Source: Bacillota bacterium
GTDB lineage: Bacteria; Bacillota; Clostridia; Acetivibrionales; DTU013
Length of the DNA stretch: 64,000 nucleotides
Assembly: GCA_023412915.1 (NCBI GenBank)
Contig: JAEZRE010000015.1
Span: 62,001-126,000, forward strand
Direction: 5' to 3'
Positions 51,095 through 59,672 of this stretch are shown piece by piece. The notes beneath the pieces were generated by a model. It searched no databases. It was given only the letters and a program-made list of their open reading frames with translations, and had not been told where the DNA came from. Every line of letters begins with the position of its first letter. Positions within the stretch are counted from its first letter, which is position 1. A program made the translations under genes and the position numbers.

Positions 51095-51266
51095 ATCATC
51101 CCATCCTTTGCTCTATTATGCGTCGGGCAGTCGCCTGCTCGACATAACAATTCTAGCCCGGCCGTCTGAGGCCATCAAAACAAATGTTTTCAGAATTTAT
51201 TCGCAAATTTCGAAGCGTTATAATTAGATATGGTATGAACAAAGTTGTCCTGACTGATGCAAGCAT

Positions 51267-51290
51267 AAAAAAAAGACCCTTTCGGGCCTT
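51267..51290 (-). terminator. Terminator of the SASP gene
   Basis: Minus-strand AAGGCCC-GAAA-GGGTCTT followed by a run of eight T. It touches the stop codon. Confidence 0.88.
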
Positions 51291-51489
51291 AATCCGAGTC
51301 CTTCATGTTCTCCTCGGCAAATTTTATCATCTTCCTGACCATGTTGCCTCCTATTTTGCCTGCGTCCCTGGCAGTTATATCGCCGTTATCTCCATGCTTG
51401 AGCCCGACACCTTCCTCGGAAGCAACTTCATATTTCAGTTTGTCAAGCGCGTCCTCTGCCTTTGGTTCCAGTTTCCTGTTGTTTGCCAT
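51289..51489 (-). CDS. Alpha/beta-type small acid-soluble spore protein
   Basis: 66 residues that coat and protect spore DNA and are degraded by GPR at germination. The family landmarks are present: LDKLKYEVASEEGV (including the GPR cleavage region) and GDITARDAGKIGGNMVRKMI. The site CAGGAGGGCGG precedes ATG 51489. Direct evidence of sporulation ability; expression would be by the forespore sigma factor, but no clear SigG promoter could be assigned. Confidence 0.95.
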   Translation of the reverse strand: MANNRKLEPKAEDALDKLKYEVASEEGVGLKHGDNGDITARDAGKIGGNMVRKMIKFAEENMKDSD

Positions 51490-51713
51490 AAAGCACCGCC
51501 CTCCTGAAATATTTTATCCATTCGGACAATAATATTTTTAGCGTTATAAAAAACTATATCCCCAAAAAATATTTCTATATTTAATAAAAATCCTGCGTAA
51601 AGCCAAAATATGATTAAATTACAAAAAGTCGCTTTTTAATTTACGATCTATTGTTGAAGCAAATTCAAACAATAACATGTTTCAACAGCCTTAGGATTTT
51701 GAGGGTAAAGCGT

Positions 51714-52310
51714 ATGGAAATATCGGGCTTCACACCCGCGTTATGGCCGGAGGACAAGGCTCCTGACGAGGCGCTGGATTGCCGGAAATGCGAATTGTGC
51801 CGGCAAAGGACAAGAGTGATATGGGGCGAAGGAAATCCGGAGGCTCCGATCGCCGTGATCCTGGACAACCCCGGGGCAAGGGAGGACAGGGAAGGAAAAC
51901 CCTTCGTATGCGGGGCAAGGCTGAAGCTGCAGGAAGCAGCATACGAAACGGGGCTTGGAGCCGAGGACATGTATGTGACCTATATTCTGAAATGCCGTCC
52001 GCTCCGGCGTTACGACAAGGCAAATGCGCGCGGTACCTGTATGTCCTATCTGGCGCGGCAGCTGGACCGGCAAAAACCTCAATTGGTCTTTTGCCTCGGC
52101 AACACCGCAGTCCAGTGGTACTTTGGGGATATGGAGGCGGAGGTGAAGAATCTGAGAGGCGTATGGCACGATGTAAACGGTCTCCCCACTGCCGTATCAT
52201 ATCACCCGCTTGCCGTAAAGAGAAGACCGAACCTGAAGGTTCAATTTGTGACGGATTGGCAGCTGGTAGCCGAGCGGTATTTCAAGACGGTTAAAGGAAT
52301 GTTGCAGTAA
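51714..52310 (+). CDS. Uracil-DNA glycosylase, family 4-like
   Basis: Removes uracil from DNA. 198 residues from ATG 51714 (GAGGGT upstream). Landmarks are the Fe-S cysteine pair CRKCELC near the N terminus, GEGNPEAPIAVILDNPG (family 4 usually GEGPxxAxLxxxGEAPG), KPFVCGARLKL, and SYHPLAVKRRP for the His motif. The catalytic loop has LDNPGARED where many have GEAPGxxED, so it may belong to a variant group of the Fe-S uracil glycosylases. Confidence 0.85.
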   Translation: MEISGFTPALWPEDKAPDEALDCRKCELCRQRTRVIWGEGNPEAPIAVILDNPGAREDREGKPFVCGARLKLQEAAYETGLGAEDMYVTYILKCRPLRRYDKANARGTCMSYLARQLDRQKPQLVFCLGNTAVQWYFGDMEAEVKNLRGVWHDVNGLPTAVSYHPLAVKRRPNLKVQFVTDWQLVAERYFKTVKGMLQ

Positions 52311-52318
52311 AGGCTTTA

Positions 52319-52363
52319 GAGGTGCAGCGCAAGGAGTTGCAGTGCAAGAAGGTGCAGTCCTGA
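52319..52363. repeat. Three 15-bp tandem repeats after the glycosylase stop
   Basis: GAGGTGCAGCGCAAG, GAGTTGCAGTGCAAG, AAGGTGCAGTCCTGA. The first two differ at two positions. The array starts 8 bp beyond the stop at 52310. Confidence 0.8.
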
Positions 52364-52374
52364 GGGCGTCAAGC

Positions 52375-52902
52375 TCAAACGCCTTGAGCAGCCTGTCGAT
52401 CCGTAGATATTATATCGTACGCTTTTATATTAAACTCTTTCAGGACGCTGTCCATGCAGCTTTTTCTGACTGCGGTATAAATTTCACTTTTTGTGCCTAA
52501 CAGCATGGACATAATATCATAAAACCCTTTTTTCTGAAGCTCCAAAGGGCCTATCTCATCTATGAATACAGGCTCTATCCCTTGTCCGATGATACTGTAA
52601 ACAGCATTATGGGCAAATTCCTGCCCCTTTCCCGAAAAGCTGAAATCTCCGTATTTGTATACCTCATCCCAGTCAGGCGGGGTAAATTCGCTTATAATTG
52701 AAAAAATTTCACTTTCGCCCGTGGAAAGCCTGATAATCCTTTGACCGGTGAAATGGCCTTCCCGGAATATCTTGGCATTTATAAAGCCGTCCCCGCAGCC
52801 GAGGCTACGGTATATTGACAAAAGCCGGGCGGTCTTCCCCGAATTCACTTCTCCCGTCACTATATGGACATACGTCTGCCTGCCGTTCTCTGCCAGGAAC
52901 AC
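52375..52902 (-). CDS. P-loop NTPase of the THEP1/NTPase_1 family
   Basis: Nucleoside-triphosphatase-like protein, 175 residues. Walker A is GEVNSGKTA near residue 17 and Walker B VFIDEIGPLEL near 112. The start is uncertain (GTG 52902 with GGGGGA very close). It lies 6 bp behind the MobA-like gene. NTPases of this kind accompany molybdenum hydroxylase genes in Clostridia, where they are thought to help in Mo/Se cofactor handling, but no hydroxylase is in the window. Confidence 0.82.
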   Translation of the reverse strand: MFLAENGRQTYVHIVTGEVNSGKTARLLSIYRSLGCGDGFINAKIFREGHFTGQRIIRLSTGESEIFSIISEFTPPDWDEVYKYGDFSFSGKGQEFAHNAVYSIIGQGIEPVFIDEIGPLELQKKGFYDIMSMLLGTKSEIYTAVRKSCMDSVLKEFNIKAYDIISTDRQAAQGV

Positions 52903-52908
52903 TCCCCC

Positions 52909-53577
52909 TTACACAGCGCCGATTTTCATAAATTTACGGCAAATACGGTTATAATCCTGCATGGTATCAACATCCTCAATTATGCCTTCATCCTGCACCT
53001 CGAGCCTTTTAAAGCCCTTAGTATCTATAAAGTCCTTCAGGCTGCCGCATCCCGGAGCATTAAGGAGTTCATGGGCAAGACAGTGCTTCATTAGTACGGG
53101 GTGCCCAGTTTCACCATTAAAAGCGGGAAGGATGATATCTCCGTCAATTTTCAACATGCTTTCGTAGGTATCGCGGCTTATCAGAGGATAATCGCCGGGA
53201 GTCAGGAAAAAACGTCCTGCACTCACATGCTCGAGGCCTTTCCTGACAGAGCTGAACATTCCGTCGCGGTAATTCTCGTTTAAAACCAATTCCGCTCTGG
53301 GGTATCCGAGGACTATGTTCAAAATGTCAGATGCTTTGTGACCGCCGACGATTATTATTCTCGAGCATGTGTCGTACATCGCCTCGATACATCTTCCAAG
53401 CATAGTTTTGCCACCGATGTCCAATGCCATTTTGCAAGTCCCGGCCCTGCTTGAAAAGCCCGCGGCCAGGATGATCCCTTCGACTCCTGGAAGGCGCGCT
53501 TCCATGCAGAGATAGCATTCTTCATTACAGGTCGAATTATCTTCCTGATGTTTCGAACTACCTTCCGGATGTCTCAC
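52909..53577 (-). CDS. MobA/MocA-like nucleotidyltransferase
   Basis: NTP-transferase-fold protein of about 222 residues, similar to molybdenum cofactor cytidylyl/guanylyltransferases. The nucleotide loop reads GIILAAGFSSRAGTCKM, with LTPGDYPLIS (metal Asp) and GHPVLM. The N terminus is unclear: the frame is open from GTG 53577, but the fold itself begins after the ATG at 53505; neither has a good site. The extra 24 residues contain CNEECYLC. It sits between a membrane protein gene and an NTPase gene. Confidence 0.82.
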   Translation of the reverse strand: MRHPEGSSKHQEDNSTCNEECYLCMEARLPGVEGIILAAGFSSRAGTCKMALDIGGKTMLGRCIEAMYDTCSRIIIVGGHKASDILNIVLGYPRAELVLNENYRDGMFSSVRKGLEHVSAGRFFLTPGDYPLISRDTYESMLKIDGDIILPAFNGETGHPVLMKHCLAHELLNAPGCGSLKDFIDTKGFKRLEVQDEGIIEDVDTMQDYNRICRKFMKIGAV

Positions 53578-53579
53578 CC

Positions 53580-54278
53580 TTACAGCGCCAATTGGACAAA
53601 CAAGGCAGCAGCAAGCGTCAGGCAGGAGAATACAATAGCGAGAACGCCGCTTAATCCGCTGCCTAATCTGCTTTGTAATCCGCTGCTTACAATTAAGCGC
53701 TTCATCAATCCGCCCGTATTCACAGCGGCCTGTTCTGTCTTTTTACCGATTGATTGCGAAGTTTTCATGCACCCGAAAATCATCAGGCTGTTTGCAATGC
53801 CTTCGACGAGCAAAAAGCTCAGCAGGGTTGCAGCGGACCGCAATGGTGATATTACTGTATAGCTTGCCGGCATAAGCAGAATATACGCCAGGTACAGCAC
53901 CCTCCAGCCCATACTGGCGGATAGCACCCCAAAATACCCGGGCCGGTAAGCATCCCGTTTACCGGAGACCAGTCCTAAAAGGATGCAAACGGCAAAACCT
54001 TCAAGAATTATCGAAACCGCCGGGTTTATGATTCTGTCCGGGCTCGTTGGCATTATGAAATCCACCAGTTTTATCGCTGCGGCCACAAAGGAAGTAAATA
54101 TTACCGAGGAAAGCCTGTCTGTCCTACTGTAAACACTACTGGTAAAATAAAAGGCGAGTGGGAACCAGACAACCCAGCCGACGCCCAGTGAAAAAGAATG
54201 CAAGACATACCCGAGAGTGGCCTCGGTCAAGCCCCATAAGGCGCCCCAGAAGATAATGCAGGTCAAATATTTTTTCAT
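53580..54278 (-). CDS. Six-helix membrane protein, unknown function
   Basis: 232 residues, not recognised. Helices are predicted at about 5-25, 30-48, 58-75, 88-106, 122-165 (two) and 205-228. Its size and spacing recall small-molecule uptake (ECF-S-like) or cofactor-related integral proteins, but no motif proves this. It is first of a three-gene run with the MobA-like and NTPase genes (gaps of 2 and 6 bp), so it likely works in the same cofactor or substrate pathway. ATG 54278 lies after GGCGGGATTC. Confidence 0.65.
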   Translation of the reverse strand: MKKYLTCIIFWGALWGLTEATLGYVLHSFSLGVGWVVWFPLAFYFTSSVYSRTDRLSSVIFTSFVAAAIKLVDFIMPTSPDRIINPAVSIILEGFAVCILLGLVSGKRDAYRPGYFGVLSASMGWRVLYLAYILLMPASYTVISPLRSAATLLSFLLVEGIANSLMIFGCMKTSQSIGKKTEQAAVNTGGLMKRLIVSSGLQSRLGSGLSGVLAIVFSCLTLAAALFVQLAL

Positions 54279-54358
54279 AAAAGAATCCCGCCTTTATGCA
54301 CGGTTAACATACCGTTCTATTTTATGCAGGCGGCTTTATGAATATATCTTTACAAGCC

Positions 54359-54808
54359 TCAAGCAGGGTCTCTGCCCTTTTCGCCGGAGGGTATGGCGTA
54401 GTCGACGGCCACCGCCACGACTATTCCCGCAAAAGTATTGAGTATCCTGTTGACACTGTATTGCAGCGGATTTTTAATATCCTTTCCAAGCATGATCGCC
54501 ATGAATATGACGCCTGCGATAGGAATGGCATTGTCCAATTTAAATATGCCTAAGATATAGACGATGACAATCATCCCAAGCCCGCATAAAAACACATTGC
54601 CGGGTTTTATGAGCGCCAGCCCGACGCCGATGCATGCTCCGGCCAGCGAGCCGAGCATCCTTATCCTGCCTGCTTTCAGCGGAGTTTCCTTTGGACTTGC
54701 GATCGTGAAAATTGCGGATATGGCAGTAAAAAACGGGAACTCGAGCTTCAGGAGGTAGGATATCCCCACGCTCAGGAATGCCGCCAGCGAGGTTTTGACA
54801 TTTCTCAT
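54359..54808 (-). CDS. FUSC/aromatic-acid-exporter-like membrane domain protein
   Basis: 149 residues with four or five helices, matching only the N-terminal membrane half of FUSC/ArAE proteins. Such half-length versions are common in Clostridia and may assemble as oligomers. Visible segments are FFTAISAIFTIASPKETPLKAG and the family-type RMLGSLAGACIGVGLALI. Transport of aromatic or other acids is inferred from the family only. Confidence 0.75.
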   Translation of the reverse strand: MRNVKTSLAAFLSVGISYLLKLEFPFFTAISAIFTIASPKETPLKAGRIRMLGSLAGACIGVGLALIKPGNVFLCGLGMIVIVYILGIFKLDNAIPIAGVIFMAIMLGKDIKNPLQYSVNRILNTFAGIVVAVAVDYAIPSGEKGRDPA

Positions 54809-55005
54809 GCTAATGCCGTATTTCGTAAGATCACTCCGATTCCTGGATTTTTAAGAATTTATTATCTTATTATTCTGAAACCGCAGGAAAATTATGATTC
54901 TGCCATATAAAGCCGTGTTTGTGGAACGAGGGTGACATAACACCAAAAACACAGGGCTGGAATATGATAAAACAAGCGGCTATTTAGATTAGAGAGGTGT
55001 TTCTG

Positions 55006-56334
55006 ATGTATAGTGTTATCCGCAGCGATGTAAAAGGGGTCAGGAGAATTGATCCCGCAGATATTGCAGTACCGCCGGGGTTCAAAACTGATGTTTTCGC
55101 AGACGGACTTACGACTCCCATCAACATTACAATGACGGATAACGGGGAAATGCTCGTTGCAGACGCGGGCGTTGCGACAGGTAATGGCAAGGTGCTTAAG
55201 CTTGTGAACGGAAGGTTCGAGACAATCGCTGGCGGCTTCAGGCCGCCATTGACGGGCATAACCTGCTACAAGGGAGATATATACGCCGCTCACAGGGGCT
55301 TTATCACAGTGATCAGACCGGACGGGAGCAAAACGGACGTGCTGAGCGGGCTTCCAAGCTGGGGCGATCATCATAACAACAGGGTCGTTTTCGGAGCCGA
55401 CGGTAAGATGTATTTCGGTCAAGGCACGGCAACTAATTCGGGCGTAGTCGGAGAAGACAACGAATGGGTTTCGAACCACCCGTTCTTCCACGATTACCCA
55501 GGTTGCGATATAGAATTGAGGGGCTTCAACTTCATCACCGAAAACTCCCAAAGCAAAGCGCCCTCCGATATGGTCTGCACCGGCGCCTACCAACCTTTCG
55601 GCGTGCCCGGCCGCCCTGGAGAGAAGATAAGAGGGATCGTTCGTGCGAGCGGAAGCATACTGCGTGCCAATCCGGACGGTTCGTGCCTCGAGCTGGTCGC
55701 CTGGGGCCTCAGGAATCCCTTCAGGATAAGGTTCGACAGCTCGGGAAGGTTGTTTGCCGCCAATCACGGAATGGATGTGCGCGGCAGCCGTCCGGTAGCC
55801 AATGCGCCGGATGAATTCCAGCTGATCAGGTGTGGGGCGTGGTATGGCTGGCCTGATTATACGGGCGGCATGCCTGTTACGATGCCGGAATTCAAGCCGG
55901 AGGGTAAGCCGCAGCCGGAGTTCCTGCTGGCAAGCCATCCCATGCGCCCTCCGACGCCTATAGCAAACTTTATTCCTCATTCCGCCATAATGGGCTTCGA
56001 GTTCAACCATTCGCCTGCTTTCGGTCCGATAGGCAACGCCTTCATAGCCGAATACGGCAGTGAAGCCCCAGAAACAACAGGCGGCTTGCCGCTTCCGGGT
56101 GTGGGACACAGAGTTTCGACGATCGATATGCAGACCGGGAGGATCTCGACCTTTGCAATCAACAAGAGCGGTTACGCCGCATCCTATACGGGCGGAGGCG
56201 GATTCGAGCGTCCCATAGACATTCTGTTTTCAGACAGGGATGAAATGTTCGTAGCGGATTTCGGCCTGACGCAGGAGGAAGACGGAGGGTTTGTCCAGGG
56301 CACGGGCGTCATTTGGAGGATAACGAGGATATAG
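55006..56334 (+). CDS. Glucose/sorbosone dehydrogenase-like beta-propeller protein
   Basis: 442 residues with a six-bladed propeller like soluble PQQ-dependent sugar dehydrogenases (GSDH) and NHL proteins. Landmarks are GFKTDVFADGLTTPINIT, WGDHHNNRVVFGADGKMYFG, WGLRNPFRIRFDSSGRLFAANHG, and the closing blade IDILFSDRDEMFVADFG. There is no signal peptide, so it seems cytosolic, although most relatives are exported. PQQ is not expected in an anaerobe, so the true activity may be a hydrolase or a different oxidoreductase. ATG 55006 has AGAGGTG upstream. Confidence 0.75.
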   Translation: MYSVIRSDVKGVRRIDPADIAVPPGFKTDVFADGLTTPINITMTDNGEMLVADAGVATGNGKVLKLVNGRFETIAGGFRPPLTGITCYKGDIYAAHRGFITVIRPDGSKTDVLSGLPSWGDHHNNRVVFGADGKMYFGQGTATNSGVVGEDNEWVSNHPFFHDYPGCDIELRGFNFITENSQSKAPSDMVCTGAYQPFGVPGRPGEKIRGIVRASGSILRANPDGSCLELVAWGLRNPFRIRFDSSGRLFAANHGMDVRGSRPVANAPDEFQLIRCGAWYGWPDYTGGMPVTMPEFKPEGKPQPEFLLASHPMRPPTPIANFIPHSAIMGFEFNHSPAFGPIGNAFIAEYGSEAPETTGGLPLPGVGHRVSTIDMQTGRISTFAINKSGYAASYTGGGGFERPIDILFSDRDEMFVADFGLTQEEDGGFVQGTGVIWRITRI

Positions 56335-56405
56335 AATTATGCGGCTGGCATATTGTCATCGGGAGCGTGTTCGTTTTGCATAAGATACGATCAGACACGA
56401 TGAGC

Positions 56406-56445
56406 AAAAAAGGCCGATGATATAATTTTCGTAGCCGACCGGCCT
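56406..56445 (-). terminator. Terminator of the LysM-GH3 gene
   Basis: Minus-strand stem AGGCCG...CGGCCT with an inner AT-rich loop, followed by TTTTTTGC. Confidence 0.7.
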
Positions 56446-56462
56446 ATATTAGCTCCGATATA

Positions 56463-57911
56463 TCACAGCAGTCCATACGGCCTCAGTATTGCTCCAATAT
56501 CGCTGTTGATCCTGCCGACATTTATACTGCCGATTGTAGTATCCCTCAGGGCATATTTTTGTTTCAGCCTCAAAATCCTGTATACGCTGTCATTTATCCG
56601 CGACATGGGTATGCTGCCGTTCGCGGCCGCATTTTTCAAGGCGTTCAGCACCTTTACTTCGTTATTGTAGCCTCCGCTAAGAAGTACGATATCGCTCCCG
56701 GCATTCACGGACTTTACTGCCGCTTCGGCCAGACCATAATTCTTCGTAATGGCTCCCATGGTCATATCGTCCGTAATCACTACGCCTTTGAAGCCCAGCT
56801 GGTTTCGAAGTATATCGGTGATAACCGTCTTCGACATGGACGACGGATTCGCCGGATCGACCCGGGTCAACAGAATATGTCCTACCATTACCGCATCCGC
56901 GCCATTATTTATGGCTGCCTTGAAGGGAACGAATTCAAAGTTTTGAAGCCGGTTCAGATCATAATTCACAACAGGCAGCGCGGTATGCGAATCCACTGAT
57001 GTATCGCCATGACCCGGGAAATGCTTGACTACGGGTATCACCCCTCCGTCCCTGATCCCGAGCATCGCCTGCACGCCAAGCCTGCTTACGATCTCCGGGG
57101 TGGAACCGAAAGCCCTGTCCCCTATCACGGGATTATCGGGGTTGCTGTTTATATCCAGCACAGGCGCAAAGTCCATATTGAAACCAAATGAACGGATCAT
57201 CTCCGCCGTCACGTTTCCAATCCGGTAGGCGAGGGCGCTGTCATTTACCCTGCCTATCGCCCCCATGCTTGGGATATTTACGAATTCGGAAGGCATGCGG
57301 CTTACCCTTCCGCCCTCTTCATCAACCGATATGAAAATAGGCACCTTGTATGACGAATTCGTGAGCTTAAGCCAGTTGATCAAGGCCAGAAGCTGGCCTG
57401 TACTCTGAACGTTGCCGCCGTATAGTATTAAGCCGCCGATGCGGTAATCTCTGATCAGCGATCTGACATCGTCGTTCACTTCATAGCCTTCAAACCCGGC
57501 AATAACCATCTGGCCTATTTTCTCGTCAAGAGTCATACCTGCCAGCAGAACTGCCGCTGCGTCGGCAGAGGGTATGCAAAGCTTTTGTCCGACGGACAGT
57601 ACGCTGGGGTTGGCGATCTGCGGATTTGCCCTGAGAATGGCGTCGACACTGACGTGATAGGCCTGTGCTATTTTATAAAGCGTGTCCCCCGGTTGAACTA
57701 TCCTCAGAGTCTGTCCCGGCGGGCATACCGGTATGCAAATGACCTGCCCGACTCTAAGCCGGTAGGGGTCTAGTCCGGGATTCGCCACAGTTATTTGGGA
57801 TACGCTGACGCCAAACCTGACAGCAATGAAATAAAGAGTATCTCCCTGTCTGATCGTGTATTGGTAACTGTTTGCAGGGCACTGTCTGTACAGAAAAAAC
57901 TCATACATCAT
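56463..57911 (-). CDS. Two LysM domains fused to GH3 beta-N-acetylglucosaminidase
   Basis: 482 residues. Two LysM peptidoglycan-binding modules (about 18-62 and 68-112, YTIRQGDTLYFIAVRFGVS and RIVQPGDTLYKIAQAYHVS) precede a NagZ-like GH3 domain. The catalytic His-Asp loop reads KHFPGHGDTSVDSH, and the nucleophile Asp lies in VVITDDMTMGAI; SVDEEGGRVSR is also typical. It cleaves N-acetylglucosamine from wall fragments. There is no obvious signal peptide, so it may be a spore- or mother-cell-located enzyme, as in spore-coat LysM proteins. Monocistronic. Confidence 0.9.
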   Translation of the reverse strand: MMYEFFLYRQCPANSYQYTIRQGDTLYFIAVRFGVSVSQITVANPGLDPYRLRVGQVICIPVCPPGQTLRIVQPGDTLYKIAQAYHVSVDAILRANPQIANPSVLSVGQKLCIPSADAAAVLLAGMTLDEKIGQMVIAGFEGYEVNDDVRSLIRDYRIGGLILYGGNVQSTGQLLALINWLKLTNSSYKVPIFISVDEEGGRVSRMPSEFVNIPSMGAIGRVNDSALAYRIGNVTAEMIRSFGFNMDFAPVLDINSNPDNPVIGDRAFGSTPEIVSRLGVQAMLGIRDGGVIPVVKHFPGHGDTSVDSHTALPVVNYDLNRLQNFEFVPFKAAINNGADAVMVGHILLTRVDPANPSSMSKTVITDILRNQLGFKGVVITDDMTMGAITKNYGLAEAAVKSVNAGSDIVLLSGGYNNEVKVLNALKNAAANGSIPMSRINDSVYRILRLKQKYALRDTTIGSINVGRINSDIGAILRPYGLL

Positions 57912-58006
57912 AAAGACCAGTCATCCCCGGCTTATAACCGGCCGAAAATCTTCTTATGTATACTATGATACGGAACCGGTCTTGCTACTTATACATATAT
58001 GGTATT

Positions 58007-58558
58007 TTACACTCCGGCTTCAAACTCCTCGAGCATTTTCAGGTATTTCTCCCGGCTGCGCAGGTTCTCCCCATCCTGCTCAAATTGCCTGCAATCCCTC
58101 TCGACCGCTTCCATTGTCTCCTTGGAAAGCTTTGTCTGCGCAAATTTGTACACGACTTCGTCTTCCTTGTCTATATGCCTTGTCAGCAGGTGTGTATACG
58201 AGATTGCGTTTGCGATCACATCGAGCCTGGCCTCGTCATCTCCGGCAAGTACTTTGTTAACGGCGGCTTCGAGGTCCTGCATATACATTCTTCCGAGGTC
58301 ATGCTCTACCAGCATGCCGTGCCTTATGAGTTTTTCCGCAATGGGGCCGAGTTCGTCAAGCATCCTGTTGAACAGCAAGGTCTCCTCCTTGCCATGGTGG
58401 TGTCTGTCGGCGTAGCCCCTCACAAATTCTATCAATGAAAAGAAGTCCTCGTAACGAACCTCCTCATTTTTCAGTATTTTATAACAGTAGCTTCTTATCA
58501 CAGCGAGCATCCGCTTGATATAGCTGTGTTCTTCCTTCATCAGTCCGATGCAATCCAT
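58007..58558 (-). CDS. Hemerythrin HHE-domain protein
   Basis: 183-residue four-helix bundle that binds a non-haem diiron site. His and Glu ligands are at EEHSYIKR, RHHHGKEETLLF, RHGMLVEHDLGRMY, and YTHLLTRHIDKEDEVVYKFA. Likely senses or scavenges O2 or NO, or repairs iron centres. It is paired with the DUF1858 gene 32 bp upstream. Confidence 0.92.
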   Translation of the reverse strand: MDCIGLMKEEHSYIKRMLAVIRSYCYKILKNEEVRYEDFFSLIEFVRGYADRHHHGKEETLLFNRMLDELGPIAEKLIRHGMLVEHDLGRMYMQDLEAAVNKVLAGDDEARLDVIANAISYTHLLTRHIDKEDEVVYKFAQTKLSKETMEAVERDCRQFEQDGENLRSREKYLKMLEEFEAGV

Positions 58559-58590
58559 ATCGTTTCTCCCTTCTTCACAACGAGGCAGCC

Positions 58591-58818
58591 TTAGCTCACT
58601 ACCTTATAGCCTTTGTCTTTCAATACCTCTATGATTTTTTCGATAGATATGTTTTTCATGGCGGCGCCTTTGGGTATTGTCATAAACCTCCCGGCAGTAT
58701 TCAGCATACCCGGATTTGCAATACTTTCAAACCCAAGTTCTTTCATGATCTCAACCATTCGAGGTTCATCCCTGCATATCTCATATACGCTTTTTGATAA
58801 ATCTATAACATCTCCCAT
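58591..58818 (-). CDS. DUF1858-domain small protein
   Basis: 75 residues of the DUF1858/ScdA-N-like family (VIDLSKSVYEICRDEPRMVEIMKELGF). This domain is often encoded with, or fused to, hemerythrin domains in Fe-S-repair or NO-response proteins, as here. ATG 58818 has a GGGGAG site. Confidence 0.87.
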   Translation of the reverse strand: MGDVIDLSKSVYEICRDEPRMVEIMKELGFESIANPGMLNTAGRFMTIPKGAAMKNISIEKIIEVLKDKGYKVVS

Positions 58819-58936
58819 ACGATCATCTCCCCGCTTTTGAAAGTCTTTTGATCAGGTCAAAGCAGTTGCAGCTTCCAGAATTATATGATATATTTTGTTA
58901 CAATTTATTATACCAACAACCGGAGGCTCGGTAGCT

Positions 58937-59584
58937 TTGATAGAAGTATTTTTGAAATCGATGCTCATAGGTTATTCAGGCGCAATGATGCCCGGTTCTC
59001 TGCTTACTTACACTCTGGATAAAAGTATAAAGACGGGCGCCAGGGCAGGTATTTTGATCTCCGTGGGTCACGCGCTTCTTGAACTGGCGCTTGTGATACT
59101 GATATTTTTAGGCGTTGGCAAATACCTTGGCACAGCGGTTGCGCAGATGATCATAGGGATATTGGGCGGGCTCGTTCTGATATTCTTCGGGGCCGGCATG
59201 GTCAAGGATATCGTCAAGGGTAATATAAGCGTTGACTTCAACAAGCCTGCCGACGGCAAGTATGGAAATATTGTGGTCGGGGGCGCATTGATAAGCGCGT
59301 CCAATCCTTATTTCATAATTTGGTGGGCGGCGGTCGGTCTCGGCCTTATCATGAATGCATACAACTCGTTCGGAATAGCGGGCGTCGTATTGTTCTACAC
59401 CGGCCACATACTATCGGATTTCACCTGGTACTGCTTCATTTCGGTTTTGATCAGCAAGACAAGGACCTTTATCAACCTGAAGGTCTACAAGCTCGTTATC
59501 GCCTTGCTAGGTGTCTGCCTGACAGGCTTCGGCCTCAGCTTCCTGATAGCGTCCGTGAGAATTGCATACGGCTTACTGGTTTAA
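58937..59584 (+). CDS. LysE-family exporter
   Basis: Membrane protein of about 215 residues with six helices, LysE/RhtB superfamily; exports amino acids or similar solutes. Family segments are GAMMPGSLLTYTLDKSIKTG, GILGGLVLIFFGAGMVKD and ISASNPYFIIWWAAVGLG. TTG 58937 is chosen because GGAGG lies 10 bases upstream; an earlier in-frame TTG (58895) has no site. Confidence 0.85.
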   Translation: MIEVFLKSMLIGYSGAMMPGSLLTYTLDKSIKTGARAGILISVGHALLELALVILIFLGVGKYLGTAVAQMIIGILGGLVLIFFGAGMVKDIVKGNISVDFNKPADGKYGNIVVGGALISASNPYFIIWWAAVGLGLIMNAYNSFGIAGVVLFYTGHILSDFTWYCFISVLISKTRTFINLKVYKLVIALLGVCLTGFGLSFLIASVRIAYGLLV

Positions 59585-59672
59585 GGACGTTATGGAATTG
59601 TTTATGCCAAGGTCATATTGTGACCGTTATTTGGGGGATAATAACTCCAGTTTAATTAAGGAGTGTGATCAT

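Noticed and set aside
33108..52363. Tandem repeats considered as CRISPR arrays
   Set aside because: Units are 10-20 bp without unique spacers, and no cas genes are present.
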